Part shown: one piece after another, positions 62,354 to 64,000 of the stretch
Numbering within the stretch: the stretch's first letter is position 1
How the letters are laid out: every line of letters starts with the position of its first letter
Notes under the pieces: generated by a model
Database searches by the model: none
Seen by the model: the letters and a program-made list of their open reading frames with translations, nothing else
What the model was told of the DNA's origin: nothing
Source of the DNA: Butyrivibrio sp.
GTDB taxonomy: Bacteria > Bacillota > Clostridia > Lachnospirales > Lachnospiraceae
Assembly (NCBI RefSeq): GCF_015056685.1
Contig: NZ_SVFW01000011.1
Location: 25,560 to 89,559, forward strand
Length of the DNA stretch: 64,000 nt
Direction: 5' to 3'
Program-made: the position numbers and the translations under genes

Positions 62354-63868
62354 TCATGCACTATAGTCAACGGTATTTCCGTTCATTTCCATTACTTTTG
62401 CAGCTATAAGCTCTTCTTCAGACATATCTTCCTCTTCAAATTCAGAAATTTCCGAAAGATTTATTCTTCGAAGTGGCTTTTTGAATCTGCCCTCAGCCTG
62501 CTCATATTCATGCCCCTGCTGATTCTGCTCAAGATTTTGCTCAAAAGCATGGCTTGCAATAGTAACTTCAATTGCTGTAACTTTTACTCCCTGTGCGTCA
62601 AATTTCTGCTGAAGAGCTACCATCTGACTTTCAACTGCTTCTTTTACCAGTTCATTCTGTGCTGTGAATTTGGCAACTATTCCATCCTTTGTACTTGTAA
62701 GAAGGATATTTACGTTGCCAAGATGAGCCGGGTGAAGCTGAAGTTCCATAGAAGTCTCACCATTTCCCGCAGAAATTGTTATCTTTTCTGTGATCTGTCT
62801 TATTATATTTTCCATCTGTGTCCTGTCAGTATAGCTAATCGTGCTGACAGAACCGGAATCTACTGCATCTGTTATATTGTTTATTAGCTGATTAAAAAGA
62901 TTCGCATTTTGACCACTTTCATTTAAACCACCCTTTGTCTCTTTATGGTTATTTGAAGAATCATTTGTTTCTTCAACCGGCTTAAATTCAGCGATTTCCA
63001 CCTCTTCTGATCCTGCTTCTGCCTTAATTTCAGGCATCTGCTCCCTAGACTGTGGTGCCTTCATATCCTTAGAAATATCATCTCCGGCTTCATTTACTAT
63101 GATCTCAGGTACTTTGCCAGCATTTTCATCCGACATTTCTTTCTTAGGGCCATCTAATGCCACCAGATCATCATCAAAGCTTTCGAGCGCAATTTCTAAA
63201 TCTTCCTCGGATAAGTCAAACTCATTCAAAAGTTCGCTCCTCATACTATCTGCACCCTCCATGAGGTCCTGCATCGTAGCATATAGATCTGTGTCAGTTA
63301 ACAGATCAAGCGCCTTATCCTCACCAATTACTTCAGTGACCAGAAGCTGTACATTCTCAGGATTTAAAAGATCTCCGGCCATCAGTCCAAGAATTTCCAT
63401 AGCACTTAGAATATCTTCTTCGCTTATATCAAGTGCTTCAGCCATTTTAGAAACAAGTTCCTTTCCTGCTTCTCCTATAGCCTCCTGCAGCTTTTCATCT
63501 GCTTCCATGCTCTTTGTATTGGTTTCATCTACTTTTGTAACATTATCAGTACTTTGTTTGTTCTGAAGATTATCGGTACTATTTTTGCTGTTGCCGATTG
63601 CCTTCTGCGAGCCATTGCTGTCATCTGATCTTGCTACATCTTTTCCCTGACTACTTTTTCCTTGCTTTACAGCATTGTCAGTAATCTGAGATTTATTATC
63701 TTTTGCCTGTACTAAAGCATCTGATGTCTTATTTAAGACATTACTAAAACTGTTCGCAGCATTTCCTGCCTTAGTACTAAGTTCCGTTATTGATGAAACG
63801 CTTACTGCTGCAGTCGACTTCTGCATGTAGGTAAGCATTGCACCTACATTATTTGTCGTACTGCTCAT
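62354..63868 (-). CDS. fliK: Flagellar hook-length control protein FliK
   Basis: This 504-residue protein has a long hydrophilic, disordered N-terminal part and the conserved Flg_hook domain near the C terminus (MELQLHPAHLGNVNILLTST, KFTAQNELVKEAVESQM). The last 70 residues are acidic. It measures the hook and triggers the FlhB switch. I start at the ATG at 63868 behind AAGGAGG; the frame reaching to 63928 overlaps the putative sigma-28 promoter region. Confidence 0.92.
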   Translation of the reverse strand: MSSTTNNVGAMLTYMQKSTAAVSVSSITELSTKAGNAANSFSNVLNKTSDALVQAKDNKSQITDNAVKQGKSSQGKDVARSDDSNGSQKAIGNSKNSTDNLQNKQSTDNVTKVDETNTKSMEADEKLQEAIGEAGKELVSKMAEALDISEEDILSAMEILGLMAGDLLNPENVQLLVTEVIGEDKALDLLTDTDLYATMQDLMEGADSMRSELLNEFDLSEEDLEIALESFDDDLVALDGPKKEMSDENAGKVPEIIVNEAGDDISKDMKAPQSREQMPEIKAEAGSEEVEIAEFKPVEETNDSSNNHKETKGGLNESGQNANLFNQLINNITDAVDSGSVSTISYTDRTQMENIIRQITEKITISAGNGETSMELQLHPAHLGNVNILLTSTKDGIVAKFTAQNELVKEAVESQMVALQQKFDAQGVKVTAIEVTIASHAFEQNLEQNQQGHEYEQAEGRFKKPLRRINLSEISEFEEEDMSEEELIAAKVMEMNGNTVDYSA

Positions 63869-63933
63869 CAAGTTCCTCCTTTCAAATATATTTATTTTGT
63901 TTGGACATAAACATCCATAGACTCTCATAACAT

Positions 63934-63959
63934 ATATCGGTTTTTATTTAGAATACTTA
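63934..63959 (-). promoter_or_regulatory. Sigma-28 (SigD)-type promoter candidate upstream of fliK
   Basis: On the minus strand TAAG, a 15-base spacer and a perfect CCGATAT match the Bacillus SigD consensus (TAAA-N15-CCGATAT) with one mismatch. Transcription would start about 60 bases before fliK, and sigD itself is in the same cluster. Upstream of this point, to base 64000, only AT-rich sequence is seen. Confidence 0.5.
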
Positions 63960-64000
63960 ATATAAAATATTTAATTATTTCTCTTTGTATATGCGTAAGT

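Noticed and set aside
63869..63928. 20-codon N-terminal extension of fliK
   Set aside because: It runs through the leader between the putative SigD promoter and the AAGGAGG site; the ATG at 63868 fits both.

Overview
The window looks like a chromosomal segment from a low-GC, motile anaerobe of the Firmicutes, most likely a Lachnospiraceae near Butyrivibrio. The reasons are the flagellar gene order (fliK-flgD-orf-flgE-flbD-motAB-fliL-fliM-fliY-fliOPQR-flhBA-flhF-flhG-PilZ-cheB-cheA-cheW-cheC-cheD-sigD), FliY and CheC/CheD chemotaxis adaptation, a six-subunit Ech-type membrane hydrogenase, MecA, and an acetyl-CoA-type MetA. The genus is inference; no rRNA is present. Almost everything is on the minus strand; only the end of rpmB and one giant activase-like gene are on the plus strand. 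No tRNA, rRNA, CRISPR array, insertion sequence or phage gene was seen.

Layout, left to right. (1) 1-97: the last codons of rpmB (L28) and a bidirectional terminator. (2) 137-4493: a tight four-gene minus-strand operon. It runs from a two-component-like sensor that has lost its kinase domain and both phosphorylation residues, through a rhomboid-fold membrane protein without its catalytic residues and with a zinc-ribbon tail, to a sigma-factor-like protein without recognisable DNA-binding regions, and an unknown acidic protein. (3) 4592-8993: a monocistronic 1,417-residue protein with two activase domains and a C-terminal reductase-like part, with a clear promoter and terminator. (4) 9002-15124: a Tudor-like small protein, then ligA-metA-polysaccharide deacetylase, an RluF-type pseudouridine synthase and mecA. 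(5) 15178-25669: an apparent 11-gene operon, csoR-like regulator-echABCDEF-hypFCDE, driven by a good SigA-type promoter and preceded by a large leader hairpin. (6) 25676-28533: a MarR regulator and a P-type ATPase. (7) 28607-30521: minCDE. (8) 30562-32651: rpsB-tsf with a structured ~195-nt leader. (9) 32664-63959: about 31 kb of flagellar and chemotaxis genes, interrupted by a cardiolipin synthase gene with its own promoter between flgE and flbD.

How the genes work together. The ech-hyp operon encodes an energy-converting [NiFe] hydrogenase (ferredoxin oxidation, H2 formation, ion pumping) with the part of its maturation pathway that builds the Fe(CN)2CO centre. The large subunit has no C-terminal extension, and no protease gene is present. 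The flagellar cluster supplies the hook and hook-length control, stators, the C-ring switch with a CheY-P phosphatase (FliY), the export gate, FlhF/FlhG placement, a PilZ c-di-GMP brake, chemotaxis signalling and SigD. The strongest candidate for something undescribed is the degenerate signalling operon at 137-4493. Next come the repeat-expanded hook protein, the metal-sensor-headed ech operon with its leader hairpin, and the uncharacterised proteins at the distal end of the flagellar operon.
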